Of a stretch of 44,628 nt of DNA, positions 18,366 to 27,162 are shown piece by piece. Position 1 is the stretch's first letter; every line of letters begins with the position of its first letter. The translations under genes and the position numbers were made by a program. The notes under the pieces are model-generated. The model was not told the origin of the DNA. It did no database searches and saw nothing but the letters and a program-made list of their open reading frames with translations. The stretch is from positions 1 through 44,628 of the forward strand of contig NZ_BAMP01000030.1 in NCBI RefSeq assembly GCF_000615975.1, given 5' to 3'. Origin of the DNA: Nitratireductor aquibiodomus NL21 = JCM 21793. GTDB lineage: Bacteria; Pseudomonadota; Alphaproteobacteria; Rhizobiales; Rhizobiaceae.

Positions 18366-20003
18366 TTATCGGTGCTCTTCCTCGCTCATGTCCACGAGTG
18401 CGCGGTTGAAGAAACGCAGCGCACGGACGTGGCTCGCAAAGGCGATGACCTTTGAAGAATCCTTCAGATCGACCACCGGCAGGCGGTCATGGCCTCCCTT
18501 GTCGAATGCGCGCAGAGACGCCTCTAGCGTATCGGTTGGCCTGAGCGATGGAGCCCCGGTTTCCGGGTCGTAGGTGACGGGCTCGTCTTCTTCATCCAGC
18601 GGTTCCATGAAATCCATGACGCGGATGGTCTGGCCGAGAGCCCGGTGAGGGCCTTCCACAAGGAACAGGCCGCGCATTTCGAGCTGCCACTGGAACCAGG
18701 AATGGCCGTGGATGGTCTGGGTGATGCCATGTGCGACGGCGACGGTCAGCAGGAGCGCGATGGAGAGTTCGTAGCCGCCGGTCAGTTCGAAGACGATGAC
18801 GGTGGTGGAGATGGGGGCGCCGAGGACAGCACCTGCGACGGCTCCCATGCCGAGGATGGCGTAGAGTCCTTCGCTTGATGCCATGGTGGGAAAGGCGGAG
18901 GCGGCAATGATGCCGAACGCGCCGCCCGTGAGCGCGCCCAGAAAGAGGGCGGGAGAGAAGATCCCGCCGCCGAAGCGCATTGCAAGCGTGATGGACGTCG
19001 CGGCCGTCTTGACGACGATCAGCGCCAGCATGGTCATGAGCGGGAGGCGGTTCCACAGCGCCATGTCGGTTATCTCGTAGCCCACGCCGAGCACGTGCGG
19101 GAACACCACGGCGATGCCGCCGACGATGAGACCGCCGACGACGGGTCGCGTCCAGAGCGGGATGCGGATGCCCCGCGCCGCGTAATCAGAAACGAAAAGC
19201 GAGAACTGGAACAGGATCGCCACCACGGCAGCCGTGACGCCCAGAAGGGCGAAAGCGGGGAACTCCCAGAACGAGGTGATCTGGTGCGTCGGTACAAGAA
19301 ACGCGGCAGCGCTGCCGAACCATAAGCGCGATGCAACAGCACCTGCAGCTGAGGCGATGACGATCGGCACGAAGGAGCGCATGGCGTAGTGGCCGAGAAT
19401 GACTTCATGCGCAAAGAGGACACCGGCAATGGGCGCGTTGAACGAAGCGGAGATCGCGCTGGCTACGCCTGCTCCCAGAAGGGTGCGCCGGCACCACTCC
19501 GGAAGATGGGCACGCCACGCAATCGCCGTCGCCAGCACCGCTCCCAGATGGACCACCGGCCCTTCGCGTCCGGCGCTCGCGCCCGAGCCGAGCGACAGGG
19601 CGGTGACGAAGGCGGAGAGCAAGCCTTCACGAAACCGAAGTTTGCGCCCCGACAATGCACGCGCCTCGATCACATCGGCCACGGCGCCGGTGCGCCGGGC
19701 TTCCAGACGCGTAAGCAGAATGCCGACCAGAAGGCCGCCCACCATGGGCCCGGCCATGATCCAGTACCAGGGCAGGGCAAGAGCCGCGGTAAACACGCGC
19801 TCTGAGCGTGTTCCCAGCCAGAAGAGCTGGAAAAAGCCGATCAGCTCACGAAAGGCGATGGCGGCAATCGCCACTGCGAGGCCGAGAAACAGCGACAGGA
19901 GCCAGACCAGCGGAAGCCGCGCTTCAAGAAATGCGCTGACATTCGGCTCGATCCAGGTTCGCAAAATCTGTGGCAGGCGCTGTATCAGCTTGAACAGGGG
20001 CAT
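18366..20003 (-). CDS. CLC-family chloride channel/antiporter with C-terminal CBS region
   Basis: This 545-residue inner-membrane protein has about ten hydrophobic segments. The CLC motif GREGPVVHLG is clear and retains the gating glutamate, which favours H+/Cl- exchange over a passive channel. GGGIFSPALFLGALTGGAFG is the second conserved motif (GxFxP). The first motif, GSGIP in ClcA, is replaced here by TGAVADVIEA, so anion selectivity should not be assumed. After residue 450 a cytoplasmic region with one or two CBS-like segments (IRVMDFMEPLD; HDRLPVVDLKDSSKVIAF) could sense nucleotides. It lies 8 bases after the thioesterase gene on the same strand. Confidence 0.9.
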   Translation of the reverse strand: MPLFKLIQRLPQILRTWIEPNVSAFLEARLPLVWLLSLFLGLAVAIAAIAFRELIGFFQLFWLGTRSERVFTAALALPWYWIMAGPMVGGLLVGILLTRLEARRTGAVADVIEARALSGRKLRFREGLLSAFVTALSLGSGASAGREGPVVHLGAVLATAIAWRAHLPEWCRRTLLGAGVASAISASFNAPIAGVLFAHEVILGHYAMRSFVPIVIASAAGAVASRLWFGSAAAFLVPTHQITSFWEFPAFALLGVTAAVVAILFQFSLFVSDYAARGIRIPLWTRPVVGGLIVGGIAVVFPHVLGVGYEITDMALWNRLPLMTMLALIVVKTAATSITLAMRFGGGIFSPALFLGALTGGAFGIIAASAFPTMASSEGLYAILGMGAVAGAVLGAPISTTVIVFELTGGYELSIALLLTVAVAHGITQTIHGHSWFQWQLEMRGLFLVEGPHRALGQTIRVMDFMEPLDEEDEPVTYDPETGAPSLRPTDTLEASLRAFDKGGHDRLPVVDLKDSSKVIAFASHVRALRFFNRALVDMSEEEHR

Positions 20004-20011
20004 GCCTGAGC

Positions 20012-20500
20012 CTAACGCGTCCGGCGGCGGATGGCGATTGAACGGCCAGCGCGTTCAGGCTCGGGCAGGGTTTTATGCAGTGCGCGCATTGCCGCAACGC
20101 GTTCAAGCACATCGGCGGGGAACGGGGTCACCTTCGGGCCTGACATGTCGATATGCAGCGTGAGCGTTTCGCAGGTGGCGGCCAGCCAACCTTCTTCGGC
20201 GTGGCGCAGCTCCTGATAGGAATGAAGGCGCTTCTCGTCATGATCGAGAAGCTGATAGGTGCCGCGAACCCTGTCTGCGAGATGAAGCTCGCGCACGTAG
20301 CAGAGGTGGATTTCCGCCGTATAGGTGGTGAGCTGCCGCTCAGCCGCGTATCGGGCACCCATGCCGAACCCCTCCGACACTTCTTCATAGGCACGGTCGA
20401 AAAGAACCGGATAATAAGCCATGTTCAGATGGCCGTTGAAGTCGATCCAGTCTTTCTGCAGTTCGAATATACGTGAGCGGTGCGGCGCTTCGTCTGGCAT
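20012..20500 (-). CDS. Hot-dog fold thioesterase
   Basis: This 162-residue cytoplasmic protein of the 4-hydroxybenzoyl-CoA thioesterase group has the active-site pattern DFNGHLNMAYYPVLFDRAYEE. FVRELHL-type (CYVRELHLADRV) and LHSYQELRHAEEGWLAA follow, the usual beta-strand pattern of the hot-dog fold. The expected substrate is an acyl-CoA, not further defined. I start at the ATG before PDEAPHRSR (20500). An open frame continues upstream to 20671, but would overlap the start of the divergent dehydrogenase. The CLC gene follows 8 bases after the stop and is probably co-transcribed. Confidence 0.83.
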   Translation of the reverse strand: MPDEAPHRSRIFELQKDWIDFNGHLNMAYYPVLFDRAYEEVSEGFGMGARYAAERQLTTYTAEIHLCYVRELHLADRVRGTYQLLDHDEKRLHSYQELRHAEEGWLAATCETLTLHIDMSGPKVTPFPADVLERVAAMRALHKTLPEPERAGRSIAIRRRTR

Positions 20501-20624
20501 TGTTTTTCTGTATCCCTGGGTTCTGTCCCTAGACTGCGGACTGTGTTCGACTTGCGGCAGATTCGGATAGAAACGAAAACGATCCTGTGCGGCAAGGGTT
20601 GGACCACCTGATTGGAGAAGCTGA

Positions 20625-22043
20625 ATGGCGCTGGCGGAAATGGAAAAGGTTTTGCGGAACGACGAAGGCATCCGGCTGGTGCTGGACCTTTTGCGTCAGC
20701 GCTACGGGGAGCGTCTTGTTACCGGCCATTCGGTGCGTGAACAGCATGCCCATTCCACGAGTTACATCCCTCCACAATTGCCGGATGCGGTGTTCGCGCC
20801 CCGCACCGTCGAGGAGGTGCAGGAGGTGGTGCGCATGTGCGCCGAGCACCGCGTGCCCGTCATCCCTTTCGGAACCGGGTCTTCGCTTGAAGGGCATGTG
20901 AATGCGCCGGGCGGCGGCATCTCGCTCGACCTCATGAACATGAACCGCATTCTTTCGGTCAATGCGGAGGATCTGGACTGCACGGTCGAACCGGGTGTGA
21001 CGCGTGAGGATCTGAACCACTATCTGCGCGACACGGGTCTCTTTTTCCCGATCGATCCGGGCGCCAATGCGAGCCTGGGCGGCATGGCTTCCACGCGCGC
21101 CTCCGGCACCAATGCGGTGCGCTATGGAACGATGCGTGACAATGTGGTGAACCTGCAGGCGGTGATGCCGGACGGCAGGCTGATCACAACGGCACGCCGC
21201 GCGCGCAAAACCTCGGCGGGTTATGACCTGACGCGGCTTTTGGTCGGAGCGGAAGGGACGCTGGGTGTCATCACCGCGCTGACCCTGAAGCTTTACGGCA
21301 TTCCACAGGCCATTTCAGGCGGTGTCTGTCCCTTCCCGGACGTGGAAACAGCCTGCCAGGCGGTCATTACGACGATCCAGATGGGTGTGCCTGTCGCACG
21401 TATCGAATTCGTCAATGCGCTCGCCATGAAGGCCATCAACGCCTATTCCGATCTGAGCTATCCGGAAAGCCCGTGCCTGTTTGTCGAGTTTCATGGCAGC
21501 GATGCCGGTGTGAAGGAGCAGGCCGAGACCTTTGGTGAGATCGCGGAGGAGTTCGGTGGCGGGCCGTTTCAATGGACGAGTGTCGCCGAGGAGCGCACCA
21601 GGCTCTGGAAGGCGCGCCACAATGCCTACTGGGCCTGTGTGGCGCTGCGGCCCGGCACGCGCGGGCTTTCCACCGATGTGTGCGTGCCGATCTCGCGGCT
21701 TGCCGAATGCATTGTGGAGACCGAAGCCGACATTGCCCGGGAGGGGCTGATGGCGACGGTGCTTGGCCATGTGGGTGACGGTAATTTTCACGTTCTCGTT
21801 CTGATGGACATGGAGGACCCGAAGGAGATCGAGCAGGCGGAGGCCTTTGTGGCGCGGCTCAACAAGCGGGCACTCGCCATGGATGGAACCTGTACGGGGG
21901 AGCATGGCATCGGGCAGGGCAAGATGCGGTTTCTGGAAGAAGAGCTCGGAGACGCGGTCGATGTGATGCGGGCGGTCAAAGAGGCGATCGATCCGCTCAA
22001 CATCATGAACCCGGGAAAAATCGTCGGGGCGAGGCGCATATAA
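20625..22043 (+). CDS. FAD-linked oxidase, D-lactate/glycolate dehydrogenase type
   Basis: This 472-residue enzyme of the GlcD/Dld2 group oxidises a D-2-hydroxy acid (lactate or glycolate are the common substrates) and passes electrons to a cytochrome or the quinone pool. The FAD-binding domain has PFGTGSSLEGHVNAPGGGISLDL, FPIDPGANASLGGMASTRASGTNA and RLLVGAEGTLGVIT. The C-terminal cap has VLGHVGDGNFHVLV and CTGEHGIGQGKMRFL, which hold the substrate- and metal-binding His and Glu residues. The length is close to single-subunit D-lactate dehydrogenases. The GlcE and GlcF partners are absent from the neighbourhood, favouring the stand-alone type. Substrate remains an inference. Confidence 0.88.
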   Translation: MALAEMEKVLRNDEGIRLVLDLLRQRYGERLVTGHSVREQHAHSTSYIPPQLPDAVFAPRTVEEVQEVVRMCAEHRVPVIPFGTGSSLEGHVNAPGGGISLDLMNMNRILSVNAEDLDCTVEPGVTREDLNHYLRDTGLFFPIDPGANASLGGMASTRASGTNAVRYGTMRDNVVNLQAVMPDGRLITTARRARKTSAGYDLTRLLVGAEGTLGVITALTLKLYGIPQAISGGVCPFPDVETACQAVITTIQMGVPVARIEFVNALAMKAINAYSDLSYPESPCLFVEFHGSDAGVKEQAETFGEIAEEFGGGPFQWTSVAEERTRLWKARHNAYWACVALRPGTRGLSTDVCVPISRLAECIVETEADIAREGLMATVLGHVGDGNFHVLVLMDMEDPKEIEQAEAFVARLNKRALAMDGTCTGEHGIGQGKMRFLEEELGDAVDVMRAVKEAIDPLNIMNPGKIVGARRI

Positions 22044-22127
22044 GCGTCTCCCTGTGCCACCATGTGGCCGACCGCCTCTTTAATGCCGCTGGACCGCATC
22101 GGATCGAGCTGCACTGATCGGGGCGCA

Positions 22128-22206
22128 GAAAGAACGATCTAAACCATTGATGGAGCACCGGAATAGCCCGAATACCGGATTCCACTTGCCGGTCCGATGC
22201 TCTAGT
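22128..22206 (+). repeat. Rhizobial intergenic repeat (palindromic element, type 2)
   Basis: TGGAGCACCGGAAT near 22151 is an imperfect inverted repeat of the right end GGTCCGATGCTCTA, with CCGGATTCCACTTGCCGG between. From memory, elements with AGAGCATCGGA...GTGGAATCCGG are scattered in Mesorhizobium-type intergenic regions. It occupies most of the gap before the AsmA-like gene. Confidence 0.55.
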
Positions 22207-22241
22207 GTAGAAGAACAGGCGTTTTAACCAGGGAGAGCGAA

Positions 22242-25200
22242 CTGGCCCGGCTGTTTGTATTCTTCGGTGGACTTGTGGTGCTGGCGCTGACCTCGGCGCT
22301 GGTTGCCCCGTATTTCATCGACTGGAATCACTACCGATCCGCTTTCGAGCGCGAAGCGGGACGGGTGCTGGGCCGCGAGGTGCGGGTGGAGGGCAGCGCA
22401 AGGGCGCGGCTTTTGCCATTTCCTTCGCTGACTTTCACCGATGTGGTCGTGGCCGGCGAGACACCGGATGCGCCGGGCATGACGGTGGATGAATTCTCCA
22501 TGCATGCCGAGCTTGCGCCGTTCCTGCGCGGCGAGGTGTTGATTTTCGACATGCAGCTCACGCGGCCGCGGGCGCGCATCGCGGTCGCCGCAGATGGCGG
22601 CATCGACTGGGCCGTGCGGCCTTCCGGACCGTTCGACCCGCGCCAGGTGACGCTCGAGAATGTCACCATCGTCGATGGTTCGGTCACGCTGCGCCACGCT
22701 GCGAGCGGGCAGGTTCATCAGGTTTCCGATATAGACGCGGAGCTTTCGGCGCGCACCCTGGCGGGGCCATGGCGGATTGGAGGGTCGCTCGCGTTTGACG
22801 GTCTGCCAATGGGGATTTCCGTCTCGACGGGAACGCTGGGCGATGACGGGCGCATGCGGCTGCGGATCGACGCTCTGCCCGAGGGAGCGCCGATCAGGCT
22901 GGCCACGGACGGTCAGGCGTATATCGACGATGGAGCGGCCTATTATGACGGTACGTTCGCGCTCAACACCTATACCCGGGAGGCGATGGCCGCCCTGCGC
23001 GAGGAAGAGGAGCGACCACTGGCGCTCACCACGGCAGCGGCGACCAACCGCCTGTCGGGCAGTTTCGACCTGAGGCACGACCGGCTTGCGGTGGATATGT
23101 TTCGCTTCGAGACCGGACCGGTCGATGCGCCATACCGCGCCGAAGGGCGGGCGAGCCTCAATTTTGGCGATGCGCCGCGTTTTCTCATAGAGGCGGATGG
23201 CGCCCAGCTTCGTTTCGAACCGGAGGAGGGGCAGGGCGGTTCCATCGCCGGACTTGATCTCAACGCGCGCTTCGATGCGTTTGCCGGTCTGATGCGCGCT
23301 TTGCCGGCGCCGGGCATACCAGGCCAAGTCTCGATCAACCTGCCGGCGATCGTGGCCGGCGATACGACGATCCGCAATATCGAACTGCGGGCGGAGCCGG
23401 CGGAGGGCGGCTGGTCGATCGGCTCAGTGGCGGCGACCCTGCCGGGGCGCACCCAGTTCGAGGCCAATGGTCTTCTCACCACAAGCGACACCCTTGCCTT
23501 CAACGGACACATGCTGCTTGCGATCGGACAGCCATCGGGCTTTGCCGCATGGGTTTCGCGCGATGTGGACGATGCCATCCGCCGGCTTCCGTCGGCCGGC
23601 TTCAGCGCGGATGTGAACCTTTCGCGCAGCACACAAAGCTTCGAGGCGCTGGAACTCATTCTTGGCGATGCGCGCTTCAACGGGCGCGTGGAGCGGCGCG
23701 AACCGGACAATGCAAAGCCCTCTCTGGAGGTCGCGCTCGACGGGGAGGCGCTCGATCTCGACGGTATTCAAGCCTTCATGTCGCTCTTCGTGAACGATGC
23801 GGGCGTGAACAGGCTTGCCGGCCATGACGTGGACCTCGCCGTGAAGGCGGGCCCTGTCTCGGCCGAGGGGTTGAAGGCTGAAACAGTGGACACGGCCCTG
23901 CGCCTGCGCGCTGGCGTGCTCGAGATCGACCGCCTGACGCTCGGCGGTCTCGCCGGCGCCCAGCTCAGCGCCACGGGGCAGATTCGCGATTTCTCCACGG
24001 CGCCCACGGGACAGATCGATGCGACCATCCTGTCGACCGATCTGGCGGACCTTGCGGTGATGCTTGCCGGCAGATTTCCCCAGAACCGGCTCTTCGAAGC
24101 CATAGCCCGTCGGGCGCAGGGCTTTCCCGGTCTTTTTGAGGATGCGGAAATCAACCTCATCGCAAGTGCTGCCGACAACAATGACGGCACTGTCGGGCTT
24201 GCGGTGAGCGCGGAAGGGGTTGCCGGTGGCACCGATATCGGTCTTTCGCTTTCCGACCGCAGTCCCCGGGAAGAACTGCTTCAGGGGGATTTCAAGCTTT
24301 CCGTCACGGCCAGGAACGACGATGCGGCGGTTCTCTACGGTCTCGCCGGATTGCCGGCGCTTCCGCTCGGCCTTGTCGGAGAGGCCCGGCTCGAACTCTC
24401 TGCTGCCGGTTCGCTGGCGGATGCGGTCAGGACAAAGGCGACTGTCACGGGCGACGGACTTGATGCCTCGTTCGACGGGGGGCTTGCCAATGCGCTTTCC
24501 GCTCCGTCTCTCGACGGTAAAGTGCGCATCGAGACCACCGATATCGAACCGTGGCTGGCGGCGGGCGGTGTCGTGCTGCCGGGGTTCGGCCTCGGATTGC
24601 CTGTCGAGCTCGCAGCCGCGCTCGAGTGGAGCGAGGAGGTCGTGGTTCTTTCCGGACTTGCCGGAGCCGTGGCCGGCAGCGACGTGGGCGGTGATTTCAA
24701 CATTCTGCTCGATGGCGGCAAGCCGCGTATCGACGGAGCGCTTCGCATGGCGCGTTTCGACCTTGCACCGGCGGCGGAACTCGTGCTGGGGCCGGATGTG
24801 CTTTCGGGCGAGGAAAGCGGGGCGTGGCCCGAAGAGCCTTTCGGCAGCGATGTCGATTTTCCGTTTTCGGCCGATCTCGAACTGCGGACAGACGCGCTCT
24901 GGGCGGGGTTCCTTTCCGCCGGGCAGGAGGCAAGCCTGAAGCTGAAGCTCGACGATGAAGGGCTGACGGTTTCCGATCTGAAGGCGGCGGCCTTCGACGG
25001 TTCGATCGACGGGTTTGCCACGCTGAAGAACAATGCCGGGACGGGGCTTCTGACAGCGCAGATCGGCTTGAATGACACGGCGCTTGAAGCGCTCATGCCG
25101 CAGGGGAGCCTCGAAGGACGGCTGAGCGCCCGTGCCAGCGTTACCGCCAGCGGCAAGACAGTGAACGGCATGGCGTCGGCGTTGACGGGGTCGGGTTCTG

Positions 25201-26048
25201 CAACATTGAAGGATTTGAGCATTCGGGGGCTGAACCCGGATGCACTGGCAATGATCCTCGAAAAGGCGGATGCGCTGGGCAATGAGATCGACACTGCAAA
25301 GACAGAGGTTTTTGCGCCCGCAATGATCCGCGACGGGCGTTTCCAGGTGGGAAGCACCGAGTTTGCCTTCACCATCGCCGGCGGCGTGGCGCGCACGCCG
25401 CCCATGCGGCTTGAGGCCGAGAGGGCGACGCTGACAACGACAGCCTCCGCCGATCTGCAGTCCATGACGGTTGCAACGGATGGGGCGCTGGTTTTCGATC
25501 CCGGTCTCGAATCCGTTGTGGGTGCGGAGCCTCGTGTGGATGTCACGGCTTCGGGACCTTTCGGCGATGTGGGGTCGAAGCTGTCGGTGGGGCCGCTTGC
25601 GCAGTTCCTGACTCAGCGTGCTCTGGAGCGTGAGCAGGTGCGGGTGGAGCGAATGCAATCGGTGCTTCTGGAGAAGCAGAGACTGCGCCGCGAGACGCGT
25701 TACTTTGCAGCGCTTCAGACCGAAAGAGAGCGCGCTGAAGCCGAACGCCAGAGGCTTGAGCGCGAGCTTCGCCTGAAGCGCGAGGAAGAGGAGGCCCGCC
25801 GCCGGGCGGAAGAACAGGCTGAAGCAGCACGCCGGGCCGCAGAGGCGGCGCGGGCAGCCGAAGCGCTCCAGCGCCAGGAGCGGCGCGGTCCCGAGGGGAA
25901 CGTTGCGCCGCGTGAAGTCGAGCGTGCCCCGCTGGAGGCACCGGAGGGGGCGAATTCTCCCGACGCGGTTTCGGAGTTTTTCCGCTCAAAGAACCTTTCG
26001 CCGGACCGGCTCCGGGAGCTTCTGGGGACCGACGGGGGCGTCAACTGA
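22242..26048 (+). CDS. Giant AsmA-like protein with coiled-coil tail (CTG start likely)
   Basis: This 1268-residue AsmA-family protein has an N-terminal membrane helix (LARLFVFFGGLVVLALTSALVAPYF) and IDWNHYRSAFEREAGRVLGREVRVEG, the AsmA opening. A very long beta-rich body of the kind now viewed as a periplasmic lipid-transfer groove follows, then the conserved AsmA C-terminal block (SARASVTASGKTVNGMASALTG, then LKDLSIRGLNPDALA). Beyond residue 1110 is a 100-residue highly charged Arg/Glu/Ala coiled coil and a short tail. Relatives start MARLFV; here that position is CTG (22242) with AGGGAGA 5 bases upstream and no ATG/GTG/TTG before GTG 22275, which would cut the helix. A CTG start is therefore likely. 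Role in lipid transport is inferred from family. Confidence 0.85.
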   Translation: MARLFVFFGGLVVLALTSALVAPYFIDWNHYRSAFEREAGRVLGREVRVEGSARARLLPFPSLTFTDVVVAGETPDAPGMTVDEFSMHAELAPFLRGEVLIFDMQLTRPRARIAVAADGGIDWAVRPSGPFDPRQVTLENVTIVDGSVTLRHAASGQVHQVSDIDAELSARTLAGPWRIGGSLAFDGLPMGISVSTGTLGDDGRMRLRIDALPEGAPIRLATDGQAYIDDGAAYYDGTFALNTYTREAMAALREEEERPLALTTAAATNRLSGSFDLRHDRLAVDMFRFETGPVDAPYRAEGRASLNFGDAPRFLIEADGAQLRFEPEEGQGGSIAGLDLNARFDAFAGLMRALPAPGIPGQVSINLPAIVAGDTTIRNIELRAEPAEGGWSIGSVAATLPGRTQFEANGLLTTSDTLAFNGHMLLAIGQPSGFAAWVSRDVDDAIRRLPSAGFSADVNLSRSTQSFEALELILGDARFNGRVERREPDNAKPSLEVALDGEALDLDGIQAFMSLFVNDAGVNRLAGHDVDLAVKAGPVSAEGLKAETVDTALRLRAGVLEIDRLTLGGLAGAQLSATGQIRDFSTAPTGQIDATILSTDLADLAVMLAGRFPQNRLFEAIARRAQGFPGLFEDAEINLIASAADNNDGTVGLAVSAEGVAGGTDIGLSLSDRSPREELLQGDFKLSVTARNDDAAVLYGLAGLPALPLGLVGEARLELSAAGSLADAVRTKATVTGDGLDASFDGGLANALSAPSLDGKVRIETTDIEPWLAAGGVVLPGFGLGLPVELAAALEWSEEVVVLSGLAGAVAGSDVGGDFNILLDGGKPRIDGALRMARFDLAPAAELVLGPDVLSGEESGAWPEEPFGSDVDFPFSADLELRTDALWAGFLSAGQEASLKLKLDDEGLTVSDLKAAAFDGSIDGFATLKNNAGTGLLTAQIGLNDTALEALMPQGSLEGRLSARASVTASGKTVNGMASALTGSGSATLKDLSIRGLNPDALAMILEKADALGNEIDTAKTEVFAPAMIRDGRFQVGSTEFAFTIAGGVARTPPMRLEAERATLTTTASADLQSMTVATDGALVFDPGLESVVGAEPRVDVTASGPFGDVGSKLSVGPLAQFLTQRALEREQVRVERMQSVLLEKQRLRRETRYFAALQTERERAEAERQRLERELRLKREEEEARRRAEEQAEAARRAAEAARAAEALQRQERRGPEGNVAPREVERAPLEAPEGANSPDAVSEFFRSKNLSPDRLRELLGTDGGVN

Positions 26049-26082
26049 AGCGCTTCCACCTTTCGGTCCGATGATCTGATGG

Positions 26083-26313
26083 TCAGCCGGGTCGGGACGT
26101 GCGGGCTTTCAGGTCGTGAAGCACGTAGAGACGGAGTTCGGAAGAGAGATTGCTTTCTTCGTCCCGCTGGGCGTCAACCTCGGCTATGAGGGCGGCAAGC
26201 GACATCTTGCGGCGCCGGGCGATCGCTTCCAGTTCTTCCAGGAAAGGCTCTTCTAAAGAGACGCTTGTGCGGTGTCCGCGAATGCTGACCGAACGCTTGG
26301 CGATCCGGCTCAT
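26083..26313 (-). CDS. Ribbon-helix-helix domain protein, 76 aa
   Basis: This small protein has the pattern of a ribbon-helix-helix DNA-binding domain: a strand with alternating charges (RSVSIRGHRTSVSLEEPFLEEL), a helix (EELEAIARRRKM), a turn (S) and a second helix (LAALIAEVDAQR). A third helix follows (LSSELRLYVLHDLKAR). It is annotated elsewhere simply as RHH-domain protein. Its start overlaps the stop of the DUF4169 gene by 4 bases (ATGA), so it is translationally coupled in the sspB-DUF4169-RHH operon. Targets are unknown. Confidence 0.82.
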   Translation of the reverse strand: MSRIAKRSVSIRGHRTSVSLEEPFLEELEAIARRRKMSLAALIAEVDAQRDEESNLSSELRLYVLHDLKARTSRPG

Positions 26314-26507
26314 TCGGGTTCGGTGTCCCTGCTTTTTTCGCGCCTGTGTCCGTCTAGCCGTGCGACCAGACCCGCCTTCGCACTCTCTTCCAGTGCGCGC
26401 TCGCCTCTGGTGCGGCCGTGGCGGATGCGATTTTCAGTGGCTTGCTGCTCTTTCTCTTCGCGGGCGCGGCGTTTGCACCTTTGCCGGAGATTGACCAGTT
26501 CGCCCAT
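26310..26507 (-). CDS. DUF4169 family protein, 65 aa
   Basis: This is a short, very basic and acidic protein beginning MGELVNLRQRCKRRAREEKE, matching the DUF4169 pattern (xxEIVNLRxxRKxxAR). ENRIRHGRTRGER and a lysine/arginine-rich tail follow. It has no known function and would be largely helical. The ATG at 26507 is used because the family begins M-[GA]-E-[LI]-V-N; an in-frame GTG at 26513 overlapping the sspB stop is an alternative start. It sits between sspB and the RHH gene, overlapping or touching both, an arrangement I recall as common in Rhizobiales. Confidence 0.82.
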   Translation of the reverse strand: MGELVNLRQRCKRRAREEKEQQATENRIRHGRTRGERALEESAKAGLVARLDGHRREKSRDTEPE

Positions 26508-26509
26508 GG

Positions 26510-27076
26510 TCACTTCTTCCGAAATGCGTCGAGCGAGACGACTTCCGCTCCCTTGCTTTCGGATGCCGGCGCATCCTCCTGCACGGGCTCGGCTTCGGCT
26601 TCCGCCTTGTCCTTTTTGGCCTTTTTCGCAGGCTTCTTCTTTGTTGCGGGCTTTTGCGGTTCTTCCGAAGTGTTCTCCGGGTGAACCTCGGTGATGTCCG
26701 CCGTCTGTTCGCTCTGCTCTGGCTTTACGTCGAACTCGAGCTCGAAATTCACCGACGGGTCGTAAAATCCCCGGACGGCGGAGAAAGGCACGCTCAGCAT
26801 TTCGGGAACATCCGCAAAGGACAGGCCGACCTCGAAGCCGGTCTCGGTCACTTTGAGATCCCAGTACTGATACTGCAATACGATTGTCATCTGCTCGGGA
26901 TAACGCTCGCGCAGGCGCGAGGAAACGCGCACACCCGGAGCGTTGGTGAGAAAGGTGATGAAGAAGTGATGCTCACCGGGCAGTCCGGTGCGCGCGACTT
27001 CCGCCAGCACCTTGCGCATCACGCCGCGTAGAGCGTCCTGCGCGAGAATATCGTATCTTATGCGGTCTTCGGCCAT
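26510..27076 (-). CDS. sspB: SspB, ClpXP specificity-enhancing adaptor (alpha type)
   Basis: SspB tethers ssrA-tagged and other substrates to the ClpXP protease. The folded domain (residues 1-120) has the alpha-type sequence IRYDILAQDALRGVMRKVLAE, GEHHFFITFLTNAPGVRVS and YPEQMTIVLQYQYWDLKV. Then comes FEVGLSFADVPEMLSVPFSAVRGFYDPSVNF. A long disordered Lys/Glu/Ala linker follows and ends in VVSLDAFRKK, which fits the conserved ClpX-binding tail of alphaproteobacterial SspB. Total 188 residues from ATG 27076; a TTG one codon earlier is possible. It heads the sspB-DUF4169-RHH operon, and its partner tmRNA is about 2.3 kb away. Confidence 0.92.
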   Translation of the reverse strand: MAEDRIRYDILAQDALRGVMRKVLAEVARTGLPGEHHFFITFLTNAPGVRVSSRLRERYPEQMTIVLQYQYWDLKVTETGFEVGLSFADVPEMLSVPFSAVRGFYDPSVNFELEFDVKPEQSEQTADITEVHPENTSEEPQKPATKKKPAKKAKKDKAEAEAEPVQEDAPASESKGAEVVSLDAFRKK

Positions 27077-27162
27077 CAACGCGAACCGGTTTGTGAATCT
27101 TTGACCTACCTCTAATCAAGGACCGCGCTCAGGTAAACCGGCAAAAGACGGGTTCCGCTACG

